In this document: positions 1 through 11,511 of the stretch, piece by piece | Position numbering within the stretch: position 1 is the stretch's first letter | Layout: each line of letters opens with the position of its first letter | NCBI RefSeq assembly: GCF_014898055.3 | Contig: NW_023600993.1 | Span: 16,024,850-16,088,849 of the forward strand | Source: Talpa occidentalis | Lineage: Eukaryota; Chordata; Mammalia; Eulipotyphla; Talpidae | Direction of reading: 5' to 3' | Length of the DNA: 64,000 nt | Notes under the pieces: generated by a model | What the model was told of the DNA's origin: nothing | The model's input: the letters and a program-made list of their open reading frames with translations, nothing else | Databases searched by the model: none | Position numbers and translations under genes: made by a program

Positions 1-478
1 GTTTACCAAAAGTATTTGACTTCTAACTTCCTGTTAAATAAGACAGAAGCTTTACAACTCACGACTTCTGGTGTGAGATAAACTAATAGAGTTTGACTCA
101 CTTTGTTCTGAAATGTGCACAATTTTTCAGAAATACTGGATGGGGAACTTAGGGGCTGTAGCCATTGTGCTTAAATACCTGTTCTACCCCGACTAAGATT
201 ACAGGTTTGAAATTTTCTCCAGTCTTCAAATTAAGTAGCACTGAGACCATATGGAAAATGTCACCTTATTATTTCTAATCTAAAACTTTTATATTCATAA
301 ATTGTATATCTTTATAGTGATAATTTTAACTCTATATTATTTTCCCAACAGATAACTATGCCCCCATAAACATTTATATTTAATATTGTAATAGGGAAAA
401 TTTTAAAATCATGTTTTTGTGTAATGATAGTTTTTCTTAAAGTAGAATCCAGAAGTTTTACAAGAAGATGGGATGATA

Positions 479-770
479 TATTTTTATAATACTTTTTTTA
501 AAAAGATTTATTTATTCATGCATACAAGAGCTCGGGTGTAGGCTCGAGGTGTGGAAAGGTGAGAGGATTCACCAGAGACAGAGTGGGGAGCAGAACAGGT
601 AGACTGACTGAAATACACTGTGAGTGGGCAATACAGGAGAGGTCTGCCGGGCCATGTGGGTATCTGCCTGGCCAGAAGGGATCAAACTGGCACTGCAGAG
701 GCTGTGGACATCTTCTCAGTGCTGCGCTCGACTGCCTGCGCCACTAGGGGAGCCCTATTTTTATAACACT
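479..770 (-). mobile_element. tRNA-derived SINE, near full length, with TSD
   Basis: The element body is 494-755 on the minus strand: the A/T-rich tail (as poly-T and aagatttatttatt) is at the left and the tRNA-like head (ending agccc) at the right. It belongs to the 'acaggcc / gattcaccagagacagag' subfamily found repeatedly in this window. The flanks carry a 15-bp TSD, 479-493 and 756-770, with one mismatch. Short open frames inside it are chance frames of the SINE and not genes. Confidence 0.9.
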
Positions 771-1050
771 TGCTATACTAATAGAGTTGTAGGTCATAAC
801 AGTATATAGAAAAAAGATAGTTGAAATTTACAATACTAACATAATTCCTAACCCATCACACAAAAGGTAGCATTAACATTTGTTTGGATCTAATTGTTTT
901 GATTTGTGCCTTTATTTGTTTTTCTATAACAAAATGTTGTCTTCTGTTTGTCACATTTATGGTTTTCATGTTTCAATGTGGTTTGCCTTTTTCTTTTCAA
1001 AGATGAGTTTCGTCTATGAACTGATTTTTTAATACTTGAATTTCCCTCTA
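771..1050. other. AT-rich sequence, nothing recognised
   Basis: No open frame, RNA gene or repeat was recognised in this ~280-bp spacer between the SINE and an old LTR fragment. Confidence 0.5.
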
Positions 1051-1052
1051 TA

Positions 1053-1210
1053 TTAGATTTCTCCAAAAATCAATAGGATAACTGTCTGCCAGTCTATAGA
1101 TTTATTTTAAGGACTTGGCTCATGCCAGCTTTCCAAGGTTGTGGATGATGGCAACGCCAAGTATCCTCAGGGCACCTAGCAGGTTGAAAATTTAAGCAAG
1201 AGCTGAACTT
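1053..1210 (-). mobile_element. old LTR-like repeat fragment
   Basis: Motifs such as gatttctccaaaaatcaatagga followed by aaggacttggctcatgc match, in reverse, the 3' part (ttggttctgtttctctggagaa...) of the mammal-wide LTR-like repeat also present at 61125-61632. It is diverged; boundaries are approximate. Confidence 0.45.
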
Positions 1211-3765
1211 GAAGGGAAGCAGAATACTGTTTCCCAAATATTCCTCTTTGGCATTATGATTTTTTGATCTGTTAACTTCAAAAAGTAGCAGCCATAAGAA
1301 AATTATGAAAACACAGAAGGTAGCCTTTGTAAGAGATATTTATAAAAGGTGGAGTCTTCAATCTGCAATACAACCATACCCTTATGTACTATGCTGTACC
1401 TGATCACCACCCCCAACCTGTACCCCACCTTCACATCTTCTTTTATTTTCAGCTTAAGTTGGTATTTAAGGAGCTGGCTTGAGCTACTTAGAGAGTCATT
1501 CAGTTTTCCTGGGTTTCTCCCATGTATAAAGCATGCCTGTTGTTAAACTTGTATTTGTTTGGCTATTGTTAATCTGTGCTATATTACAGAGGGGTCTTAG
1601 CCAAGGACCCCAAAAGATAAAGTGAAAACTGTTTTTTTTCACTTAAATAGTTTGGCAATCTATAGTGAGGGCTGTTGAGACACCTTTTGCCTACTTAAGA
1701 GCCTGCAGATAGGAGCCTGGAAAACTGGCAGAATATTGTGAAGGGTAAGAGGTCTTACCAAAGTCAGCGTTTTTGCATTTCACACTGTAGTGGCCTCATG
1801 AAAGAAATAAAAATTTAATCCTTTCCTCCCTTTAAAAAATTCAGATTAGCGAGAGAAATTATTTAGTGAACTGTTGGGTTTTTGGAAAATATATGATACC
1901 TTTTTTTCCCTCTGTTTTTCAAAGAAAAAAAGGTGTCATGACTTTTCTGACAACCCAATAGTTCATTGGGTACAACAATTTTGGTAAAAATTTGTTATAA
2001 CCACTATTAAGTGTTTTTCCCTCCCAAAGACAGATGATCATTATTTTCTTTGATCTCTGTCTTCTGTGTCTCTAGTCATAAGGAAGACAAGCGCAGGTGA
2101 AATGAGCTTTTCCCTCTTTTCCTATGCCTTGAGAGTTACAGCTGAATAGGCTATAAATCTAAGAAGCAACATTTGCTTTGTCTGATTGTGCCAGCTCTCA
2201 AGAGTTTGTCATGAGGGGGGACCCCATCCATATGTGACTTCTATCATCTCAACCTTTGTGGTTTTGTTAATGCCATACATCCTCTTCCACTAGCTCCTGG
2301 CTGATGTCACAGATTAGTAGGTCTGACTGAAAACATGTCCTGTTCGTGTGGGGAAACTAGGTTCCATTTTCATCACACTGTTACTGCTGGTGACAACAAA
2401 GTTCTTTGCTTTCTTAGACTAATTCTTAGACTGAGTTCTGTGGATATTGTGAGATTTGCATCTTTTCCACCCTGTCTCGTGATGCTTTCACATCCATAAG
2501 TTAAATCATAAAAAGATTTATTGGTTTGGATTGCTATTGAAATAAATGTAAGAGCCTATTCATCAAGGGCTAGTTGATGGAGTCTTTGAATTGGAAACAC
2601 TTCTAAAATTGAAAAAACAGAATCAGAAAGCTCTCATCCTAAACAACTGTCTCATTGGTACCTATGGAAAAATTAAATTGAAGCGGACACAAAGGAGTAT
2701 GGCAGATAGCCTCAGGGGCTTCCTTAACAAGATGAAAATTAGAAAGTTCTATTTGCTTCCACTGATATAATTTCCTACCAAATTTGGAGAAGAGTTAGAA
2801 GATCAGTAGTCATTCTTACTACCTCTCACAGGGACCTTGATTGTCTGCTAAGTATAATTATACTCTAGTTGTTAGACAAGTCACACAGCCCCTTCACAGA
2901 GAAAACACATGATCAGAATTTCTTCCAAGAACTCCTATAAGTAATCAGGAAATGCTTCAACCAGGGGCCAATGTTCAAGGGCTGACAGAAGCTATTTCAC
3001 CCTAAGGTAAACTGGTTTATGCTATGTCTACTTAAATTTCCCAAATCACTTTGGTAACTTAGACTTTTGCTAAGTTAATGTAAATGGTGGAAATCTATTG
3101 GGTAATTTCCAAATAAGATAAATGCTGAAACATTAATTAGTAATAATAGTTTTATCTACTTTTGGCTTTTTAGATGAACTGTAACTTAAAACATGCGCAA
3201 TGATAAGCATTTCTTCTGCATACTGAAAGACTGGACTCTGAAGAAACAGGAATATCTTCCATAAGTTCTAAAAACATTAAGTTTACCAATATGAAGAATA
3301 CTGTCTAACTGTTTACTTCTTAGTTTACACTAGAAATTAAAGACCATAGCATTGATCATTCTAATTACTACATGTAATTAAACCTAAAGTAAGAAAGTGG
3401 GGTGTGTTTGGGGGCAAGAGAGAGATGGAAATGTACTTTGCTTGGGAGCAATGAAAGTAATATTGTCCTAAAATGAACCTCATTATTTCAGAATGTGAAA
3501 GAGAGGGACAAAGGACAAAGTAGAGATAGAAAGTTGGGGAGAGAATAAAAGAATCTTATGGTGGTGGTCAAGTTGGCTTGAATTCAGTAAGCTATAAACA
3601 TTATAAAAATAAGCCTTAATATAAACAGCACACTATGTAGATTTTTTTTCATCTGCTACAAGGGAAAAAATTTTTATTATTGGTCTGCTTTTGATATGAG
3701 ATTAATCTACTTAGAAGTTAATCTACCTAGAAAAATCACACCTTTGTGAACTAAACAGAATAATG
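1211..3765. other. non-repetitive-looking intergenic sequence
   Basis: Apart from the palindrome at 1867-1965, this 2.5-kb stretch holds no recognised gene, RNA or repeat. Frames are short and full of stops, and CpG is rare. Old, heavily diverged repeats could be present and missed. Confidence 0.5.
1867..1965. repeat. imperfect palindrome (41-bp arms)
   Basis: Arms 1867-1907 and 1925-1965 are reverse complements with roughly 8 mismatches, several of them G/A or T/C transitions, around a 17-bp loop. Shared blocks are tgaact.ttgggtt, gaaaa and acctttttt. The pairing may extend weakly outward. It could be a relic palindromic MITE or a chance or RNA-forming hairpin; the family was not recognised. 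Confidence 0.6.
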
Positions 3766-3769
3766 CTCT

Positions 3770-4020
3770 CAGGTCCATAATACATGTTTTCACAAATGAC
3801 AGGATTTCATTCTTTTTCATGGCTGTATAGCAGTCATGTATACTATAAGCCAACATTTGAGTTATTATAAAGGATAGTAGTTAAAATGATAAGTATTATC
3901 CACTTAAAAGAGGTATCTTCTAGGAAATACTTGTGCTCACTGTTTTGCAATCAACAGCATATTGAATCATATTGTACTCCTGAAACTAATACAACTTTTT
4001 TCAGTTACACCTCAAAAAAT
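3770..4020 (+). mobile_element. old L1 3' fragment
   Basis: The stretch aaatgacaggatttcattct followed by ttttcatggctgtatag matches the well-known 3' part of L1 ORF2. The segment ends near cctgaaactaatacaac, typical of old L1 3' ends. It is strongly diverged and non-coding. Confidence 0.55.
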
Positions 4021-4079
4021 ATGCTGGGGATGAGTGACCTATGGCCTTAAGAAACATTTCTATTTAATTCTTCTAAGAG

Positions 4080-4175
4080 CACACTGAACATTATTCCTGT
4101 TTCTATTATTTTAGAACTGAGGAAACTGAAGCTTAGAATGCTACATTAAATTACCTCTCATAAATCAAATACTAT
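4080..4175 (-). mobile_element. MIR-like SINE fragment
   Basis: The piece gaactgaggaaactgaagct and its downstream sequence resemble the MIR core region in reverse orientation (the cctcagtttcctcatct part of MIR). Short and diverged. Confidence 0.4.
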
Positions 4176-4179
4176 AGAC

Positions 4180-5220
4180 ATGAGCATTCATATGAGTCTA
4201 TGGGACTCCAAAACTCTTCACTTCTCATCTTTTTCTTTTTCAGAACTATCTTTCTGAGTCTTCCCTATTTAATTTTGCAGCAATAGAATTGTTGCTTACT
4301 TTTGAAATTATTTTCCGAAATTATTTTCCGTGACAAAACTTCAATTACAAACGTGTTTGTGCCAAAAAGTATCACACCTAAACTTGATTCATGTGAAAAG
4401 GAGAAACAAAGAACTATGTAGAACGACTTCTAGAAGGTAACCAAGAAAAGCAGTGGATGACACAGGACTCAAAAGGACCTAGCAACAATAGATCTCAGAA
4501 AGTAGTAGAAAAAAATATCCTTCCTTCTGGAGAGAGTTTATTTTGAAACACAAATGCCATCTATCCCTATTTTCCAACATGGATTAAACCACATAGAAAA
4601 ACTACATTTGCAGGAAGCAGTCTGAATATGTGGCTACAAAGTAGAAAAAGATGTTCAGTTGTGCTGTGGGAGAGGCTATTCTAGTAGCCAACCCTGTCAT
4701 TTTCTCATTCTCTAGGAAACTCCAACAAGTCACCAGGAAAGGCAATCTTGTTTAATAATTAAAAGAAAGTTGACATAGCATCACCACAAAGATGCTTTTA
4801 AAATAATGTAGTAAGGGTCATCATAATAATGTGAATTAAATATATTAATCATGAAAACATTAATGTCGATCAATTTTAAAATGAAACCAAATACCACAGA
4901 AAAGTCTTAAAATAGATTGGAGAAATCTACTTTATGTGATCATTAATAATACGTCTGCCATCACATCCCACAAAATGCCTCAAACATGCAGAAATTGCAG
5001 TAATACCCAGACAAAAGGAAGACTAACTACTAGTGTGATGTCACTGTGGGTCATTTTTTTTTTTCAAAAGTCACTGTCTCTTTTGAAAAGGTAAAATATT
5101 AGCATCTCCTGTCATAGAAAATTCCTAAAACTCTAAAAGAAAAACAAACAAAAATTAAAATTGGCTTGATATATTAAGCATTTGATAGAAAAGTGCACTA
5201 ACCATTTGAGAAAATGTTCA
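4180..5220. other. anonymous AT-rich sequence
   Basis: No recognised gene or repeat besides the small tandem duplication at 4304-4330. Frames are short. Confidence 0.5.
4300..4332. repeat. 13-bp tandem duplication
   Basis: The unit gaaattattttcc occurs twice back to back around 4304-4330, a small slippage-type duplication in otherwise anonymous sequence. Confidence 0.7.
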
Positions 5221-5224
5221 TAAC

Positions 5225-6060
5225 ATACTGATAGGGAAATGTAAATCTAAGTATATTACCTTACACCTGTAAGGATGACCTCTCTTAAAAAGAACAGAAA
5301 CACATATTAGTGAAGATATGGAGGGACTGTAAACTGGTGCATCCTCAGAAACAGGGTGGAGATGCCTCAAAAACTTAAAAATAGATCATCTGCATTATCC
5401 AGCAACTTCACTGCTAGGTATCTGAGGACTAATGCCAAACAATCTGTACTCCTATGCTTACTGCATCACTATAATAGCTAAGATTTGGAAATAACCCAAG
5501 TAGCCAAAACCAGATGAATGGTTAAAGATGTGGCATGTATGCACAATGGAATACTCCATTATAAGAATTTTAATTTTGTTTTATTGTTTTTCTTCTAGAG
5601 TTTCAGGAATGTTGTATGACATGAGATGCTAATATTTTACCTCTTCAAGACACAGTGACTTAAAAAAAAGTGAATAGTTTTAAACATTAATATTTATTAG
5701 TATTTTTAACTCACAGACAAGATGAACTCTCACCGTTTTCAGCAACATGCATGCAATGATGGTAAGTGAAATAAGTCAGGAGGAGAAAGGCAAATACTGA
5801 ATGAATTCACTCATGTGTGGAATATAAAAGAACAAAATATAGTCCAAACCAAACCAAACCTTTGGATTTTGACTGTAGATCTGAGGCTCGCAAGGGTGAA
5901 GAGGGTGGAAGCAAAGTATGGAGTAGCCCAGTGTACTGGGGAGTAGGGTCATTTGTACTTTGGGGGTGAGAGTGGCATGGTGTGACAACATGTTTTGAGA
6001 GACATGGCCTATATCCCTACACATATACAGTGCTGTAAACTAACATTACCCCAATAAAAA
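5225..6060 (+). mobile_element. old L1 ORF2 3' end, interrupted
   Basis: Decayed L1 ORF2 and 3' end. Blocks such as ggactgtaaactggtgcatc, cagcaacttcactgctaggt and gatgtggcatgtatgcacaatggaatactcc are characteristic. After about 180 bp of unrelated sequence (5560-5745) the L1 resumes with gtaagtgaaataagtcagga and ends near ccccaataaaaaataag. Both parts are on the plus strand, so this looks like one copy split by an insertion or strongly diverged in the middle. Confidence 0.75.
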
Positions 6061-6274
6061 ATAAGATTGGCTAAAGATACATTACACATTTGATAGAAAA
6101 GACAGGGTTGAATGTGTGAAAAGTTCCAATTCCTCAATCTCAGTAAGAGACATATGAATTCAACTTTTTTTGTTGGGAGTGGGGGATACAATTTTCATAT
6201 AACAATGGATATGCCATTTTTACTTTCCAACTAGGTAGCAATCCAAAAGCTTTACAATTCCCTTTCATAGAAAG

Positions 6275-6850
6275 CTATGGGAGAAAATACAGTCATTCAC
6301 TACTGGTGGGAGTATATATTGATACAAGCCCTTGAAGAAGGCAATCTCTCAATATCTACTAACATTTCAAAAGCTTATTCTCCTCTACTCAACCATCACA
6401 TTTCTGGAGAATTCTTATATATTTTCACAGGTGCAAAATTATTTGTATTCCAGTTTAACTATGCAGTACTTTATGTAACAGCAAAAGATAAGCCAAATGT
6501 TTATTACTAGAAATGTGGTTAACTATGAAATGGAATTGTGATTTGTAAAGTATAAAAATAAGGAATCTTTCCAAGTACTTACATGTGAAAAACAGGAAGA
6601 TAGATCATTAGTAAAAGCACAGTGTAAAATGATGCTAATTGTATGCCATGTATTGTGTACGCAAAGAATAAAATTAGAACTCTATCCTTGTAAGGTTGGG
6701 CATTTTAAAAAATATGGAAGTTAAATCACTATAGAGTTAATTGAGTGGGTCATTTGGGATTTGAGCAAACAGGATGGAGAAAGTGGGGAACTTTTTGTTA
6801 TACTCTATATTTTAGGGACTACATGCATGTAATTTTATAATGAAAAAACC
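6275..6850 (+). mobile_element. old L1 3' fragment (second copy)
   Basis: A second diverged L1 3' region lies just downstream of the first: tactggtgggagtatatatt, then gcaatctctcaatatctac, a 3'-UTR-like stretch, and an end near 6845. The 77-codon open frame inside (6277-6510) is chance frame of this repeat. Confidence 0.6.
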
Positions 6851-8372
6851 AAAAACTTTGCTAATATTGATGTTGATACCTTTCCCCAATGAACCAGTAT
6901 AGTAGCAAATTATGCTTTTAGCTATTTGATGCTATTATAAATAAACAATACTAAAGTTATACTCACTTTGTAGGAGAGGAAAACAAAATTTTCCTTTTGC
7001 CCTTTCAGTTTCTCGGCTGAGATCCCACTACAATAAAAGATAGTCAAGAGGAAATAGAAGTTAATCACATGTGTTCCTGCTGTCTACAAGGGAATCACTC
7101 GGGAAAGCACAACTCCCCCAAATGGCCCACATCACCACCTTAAATGCCACCCTAAAACTAATGACAAAAGATGGGGGAGGGCAATTGTGGAAGTTATCAG
7201 GTAAATCCCAGTGAAGAGGGTATGGCCATAGAGCTGATTTAAGTCCCTGCTTCCTGCACTGATAAAAATTTCCAGTGACTTAGCCATCCTCTTCCTGGTA
7301 GAGAGAAGGAAACACCCTTACAAATGGAGAATTCCCTTGTAAATGTCTCTTACAAAAGGGTAACTTCTGTTGTTTTCAGAGCTTTTCATATGTCTGCTGT
7401 TTCCTCAAAGACCAGATAAAAATAATCCTTATGCCAAAGAGGAGTATTTTGGGATGTATAGTCTGTTCTCCATCATCTTTATGCAGGAATTTTCCATTCT
7501 ATCTTTAATAGCTTCCTTCAGACAAATTTCTAAATGTGGAACCACTGTGTCCAAGAATATGAACAATAAAAGCAATAATGACTGAAAGCTTCTCAAACCT
7601 GGGGAGAGAAAGGGACATACAGGATCAGGAGGACCAAAGGTCAAAGCCAAATAGGACCATTATATTATATATATAATACACATATTATATATAGACACAT
7701 TATAAACTTAAAATCAAAGATTTTTTTAATGGAGACAATACTTGTTTTATTTGAAAAATGTGAAACAAGTTACTCAACATATTCAGTAGTGGAAAACATT
7801 CAACCAAGATTTGTTAACCAAAGTAGGTAAATAATACTGTTACCATTCAGAAAAATGAGGAGAGTGGCAGTATATAAATAAATGACTTATCCTGACTAGT
7901 TGAATCGAATGTACTGAATTCAGCAACATCTAAACATACATGCATCAGAAACTTCCATTCCTAAGAAGATGGAATAAGCATGCTTTTCCCTATTACTCCT
8001 GCTAAGCACAGCTGAAAACCCTGGATATGATATCGCTGACCAGCAGAGAGTCTGTCAAAGACAACAGGCCAATTAGGTACAATATAACTGGAACAACATA
8101 GAACATAACATAGGTGTGCTCCCTGGGTTTTCTTCTTGCTCAAATATCACAAGTTGAAGAAGCTGGCAACTCAGAAACATCAACAGGTACAGGCCAAATA
8201 AAAGGGGAGGGGGACCCAAAATAATGGCTCTACCATTTCTTGGAAAGTGAGCTCTGAAATATGATTTTCTCTACCTTTCTAGAGAAAGCCCCTTCCCCTT
8301 CATGGCACTGCTGACCCATCCCAGTGCAGAGCACCAAGTCAGGTGACTTAACCTAGTCCAGGAAAAGAAAAG
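6851..8372. other. intergenic, no gene seen; small AT microsatellite
   Basis: The only structure noted is an AT dinucleotide-rich tract at 7661-7694. Two overlapping opposite-strand frames at 7370-7650 show no family features and no splice or promoter context. Confidence 0.5.
7661..7694. repeat. (TA)n-rich microsatellite
   Basis: Imperfect alternating TA/ATT tract. Confidence 0.8.
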
Positions 8373-8410
8373 AGGTGGATAAAGTCTGGGAGTGTGATGC
8401 CTCCATTCCC

Positions 8411-8950
8411 TTCTTTTTTTTTTCAGGAGAGCTTTGGCTATTCGGGGTTTTTGGTGATTCCATATGAATTTCATCAATAATTGTTCTATTTCTTTGAAGA
8501 ATGACATTGAAATTTTGATTGGAATAGCATTGAATCTGTAGATTGCTTTTGGAAGGATGGCCATTTTAATAATGTTTATTCTTCCAATCCATGAGCAGGG
8601 GATGTCTTTCCATTTCTTTGTGTCTTCTTCTATTTCTTTTAACAGTGTTTTATAGTTTTCTTTGTATAGGTCCTTTACCTCTTTTGTTAGATTTATTCCC
8701 AAATATTTGATTTTTTTTTGTTTCGATAATAAAAGGGATGTTTTTTTTTTTTATTTCTTCTTCTTCAGATTTATTGTTTGTGTATAGGAAGGCTACTGAC
8801 TTTTGCGTGTTGATTTTGTATCCTGCCATTTTACTGAACTGATTGATGAGTTGAATTAGTTTTTCTGTGGAGTTTTTGGGGTTCTCTATGTATATCATCG
8901 TATCATCTGCAAATAGTGATAGTCTGACTTCTTCTTTTCCTATTTGGATT
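8411..8950 (-). pseudogene. L1 ORF2 reverse-transcriptase segment (inverted part)
   Basis: Minus-strand frames encode the end of the L1 reverse transcriptase. The catalytic FADD motif lies near 8900-8920, followed by IENPKNSTEKLI, the MAGYKINTQKS region and the [17 protein letters not shown] region (here [17 protein letters not shown]), then [13 protein letters not shown]. Two frames (8650-8898 and 8271-8702) are needed because of a frameshift in the run near 8700. The 3' portion of the longer frame (below 8384) reads through into flanking genomic DNA. It is a fragment with no start and no promoter, and is not expected to make a functional protein. Confidence 0.9.
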
Positions 8951-9171
8951 CTTTCTATACTACAAAGCCATAATCATCAAAACTGCATGGTATTGGAACA
9001 AGAACAGACATACAGACCAATGGAATCGAATAGAAAATCCAGAAATAAATCCACAGATTTATGGTCAACTAATTTTTGACAAAGGAGCAAAGACTATGTA
9101 TTGGAGCAAAGAAAGTTTGTTCAATAAATGGTGCTGGGAAAACTGGGTCGCTACATGCAAAAGAATGAAGC

Positions 9172-10205
9172 TTGACCACTACCTCACACCATACACAAAA
9201 AATCAACTCAAAATGGATTAAAGAACTAGACATAAGACCTGAAACCATAAAATACATAGAAGGAAATATAGGCGAAACACTACGTGATATGCACATCAAA
9301 GACATCTTTACAGACACATCACCCAAAGCAGTGATAGTGAAGGCAAAGATAAACACCTGGGACTACATCAAATTAAAGAGCTTCTGCACAGCAAAAGAGA
9401 CAATAACAAAAACAAAGCGAAACCCCACCAACTGGGAGAACATTTTTGCACACAACGCTAATGATAAAGGACTGATCACAAAAATCTGCAAAGAGCTGAT
9501 GAGACTCAACAACAACAAAGAAAATAATCCAGTCAAAAAATGGGCAGAAGAGCAAAAAAGAAACTTCTCTGAAGAAGAAATGCAAATGGCCAACAGGCAT
9601 ATGAAAAAATGTTCAAGATCACTTGTAATCAGGGAAATGCAAATCAAAACTACCATGAGATACCATCTCACACCAGTGAGAATGGCACATATTAAAAAAA
9701 AACTAGCAACAACAAATGTTGGCGAGGTTGTGGAGAAAAAGGAACTCTCCTGCACTGCTGGTGGGAGTGCAAACTGGTCCGACCACTATGGAGAGCTATG
9801 TGGAGATTTCTGGACCTACTAAACATAGAGCTTCCATAGGATCCAGCATTTCCACTCCTAGGTATTTACCTAAAGGACACAGAAATATCAATTCCAAAGA
9901 GCACCTGCACCCCTATGTTTATAGCAGCACTATTTACAATAGCTAAGCTTTGGAAACAACCCAAATGCCCAAAAATAGATGACTGGATCAAGAAGATGTG
10001 GTACATATATACCATGGAATATTACTCAGCATTCAAGAAAGATAAACACATGCAATTTGCAGCAACATGGATGGCGCTGGAAGGGATCATGCTCAGTGAA
10101 ATAAGCCAGAAAGAAAAAAAAAAAATACCGGATGGTCTCACTCATAGCAGGAATCTAGAAAACTTAAATAAGGGACCAGGAAAAAGAATAACTATAAGAA
10201 AGTGA
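9172..10205 (+). pseudogene. L1 ORF2 C-terminal part (direct part), frameshifted
   Basis: The first frame, 9172-9822, carries the L1 ORF2 C-terminal region: [63 protein letters not shown]. An A-run near 9693 shifts the frame, so the Cys-rich end is split across 9716-9946 and 9915-10205. The latter ends with WIKKMWYIYTMEYYSAFKK and GTWMxLE-like residues. Broken by frameshifts and lacking the endonuclease and RT start, so non-functional; the divergence from the usual L1 protein is low, consistent with a young copy. Confidence 0.9.
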
Positions 10206-10247
10206 AAATTAAAATCAACAAAAAACTATGAACCAGAGACACTCTAT

Positions 10248-10294
10248 GGGGGGTAAAGGGTGGGAGGGGAGGGATTGGGGTCAAAATAAGGGGG
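10248..10294 (+). other. G-run tract in L1 3' UTR (possible G-quadruplex)
   Basis: At least five runs of three or more G on the plus strand within 47 bp, separated by short spacers. Polypurine, G4-capable tracts are a known feature of mammalian L1 3' UTRs. Confidence 0.7.
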
Positions 10295-10377
10295 TTGCAA
10301 TTGTATGGGGAATATAAAAATAAAATTTATTATTAAAAAAATAAAATCCTCATCATAAAAAAAAAAAGGTGGATAAA

Positions 10378-11205
10378 ATTCAATGGCTCAGAGGGCCTTA
10401 AAGGCCAGTGATAGTCCAGTTTGGAATCAGTGAGTGCCCTGGAAAGGAGGCAGTGTCATGAAAGAGAGCTCATGGAATTTGATTTAGCCTGGGAGAAGAA
10501 ACATGATAATTATTCCAAAAAGTTTGTAAAAAGCAGCTGAGAGAAATGCCAAGCAAAGCTGAGGAAAGGCATATACATGAAAAGCAAATGTCTTTCGATG
10601 TATAAACTCACAGAAATGTCAAATGTACATTAATTATCTAGAAACCAATCTAATGATATCCTATTGTTAATTCATTTGTCAGACAGCAAAAGTTAGCTGC
10701 CCCCCAGTCAGAAGCCAGCACCTGCAACAGACAGGGAGATTTGGCAGGCAGGGAAGGAGGCTTTGGCCAAGCCAATACTAAACTACTTAAGGAAATGGAA
10801 AACTTAATACTGTCCTGAGTAAGTCCCAGAACTCACTACCTGGCTGATTTAGGTCCAAAGAGCAAAAGTATATTCACTTACATATGCATGAACACAACTC
10901 TTGCATGCGGACCTAATTTAATGCAGGTTTATATGTTTAACAATTCGCTCTTCCTCCATTATGTCCTTCTGCATAATGGAAATATTCAATACTCCTTCTG
11001 GTTCTGACTTGCAATGTACATCACAAATAATTCTACAAATTGTTTAATGTACAACTTGTAGAATTCTCTGTGATGTATGTAACACCCATCCATCTGTGTA
11101 TATGTATATAAGTGTATATTCATACGTAAACATATAAACATAGATCTTTCCTTAATCAACACATTATTTTAGCACCAAAGAAACTTAACTAAACAAAAAC
11201 ACCTG
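10378..11205. other. intergenic sequence containing a hairpin
   Basis: Nothing recognised except the hairpin at 11017-11077, which is annotated separately. Confidence 0.5.
11017..11077. repeat. 27-bp-stem hairpin
   Basis: Arms 11017-11043 and 11051-11077 are reverse complementary at 24 of 27 positions with a 7-nt loop (ttaatgt). Core tacatcaca and aattctacaa blocks pair. Stem length is compatible with a microRNA-type hairpin or a tiny palindromic MITE. No family recognised and no evidence of transcription. Confidence 0.65.
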
Positions 11206-11209
11206 CGAA

Positions 11210-11511
11210 AGATTACTTCATTTCTTTTTTTTTTTTTTTAAGATTTATCCATTTATCTATACAAGTACTGGGTACAGTCAGAAGCACGGGAGGGTGAGAG
11301 AATTCACCAGAGCCAGAGAGGGCAGCAGAGCAGGCAGAAGGACCAAGGTACACTGCTGAGAGGAGCAGCGGGCTGCAGGAGAGGTCTGTGCGCCATGTGG
11401 GACCCTCGCCCGAGGCCAGGGATCGAACCTGCACTGCAGAGGCTGTGGGCAGCTTCGCAACCCAGTGCTCAACAGCTGCACCACCAGGGAGGCCCAGATT
11501 ACTTCATTTCT
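11210..11511 (-). mobile_element. tRNA-derived SINE, subfamily with 'gggtacagtcagaag'
   Basis: The body is 11226-11495, minus strand, full length, from the poly-T/aagattta tail to the tRNA-like head ending ggccc. A perfect 16-bp TSD (11210-11225 and 11496-11511) flanks it. The subfamily-diagnostic blocks are gggtacagtcagaag, ggagcagcgggc and gccatgtgggaccctcgccc. Perfect TSD and low divergence suggest a recent insertion. Confidence 0.95.

Larger units (their letters stand above)
8373..10377 (+). mobile_element. young LINE-1, 5'-truncated with 5' inversion (twin priming)
   Basis: The element body is 8384-10366, flanked by an exact 11-bp TSD (AGGTGGATAAA, 8373-8383 and 10367-10377). The left part, 8384 to about 8956, is L1 ORF2 on the minus strand (reverse-transcriptase region). 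The right part, about 8957-10366, is the remaining ORF2 3' end, 3' UTR and A-rich tail on the plus strand. The inverted part stops at the ORF2 point where the direct part begins (cccagac then ctatactacaaagc in L1 terms), so nothing appreciable was lost at the breakpoint. This is the known signature of twin priming during target-primed reverse transcription. The 3' UTR has a G-run tract at 10248-10294. The copy is dead: truncated, inverted and frameshifted. Confidence 0.95.

Noticed and set aside
9172..9822. 216-codon open frame as a host gene
   Set aside because: The translation is the L1 ORF2 C-terminal region, frameshifted at a poly-A run, inside a truncated L1.
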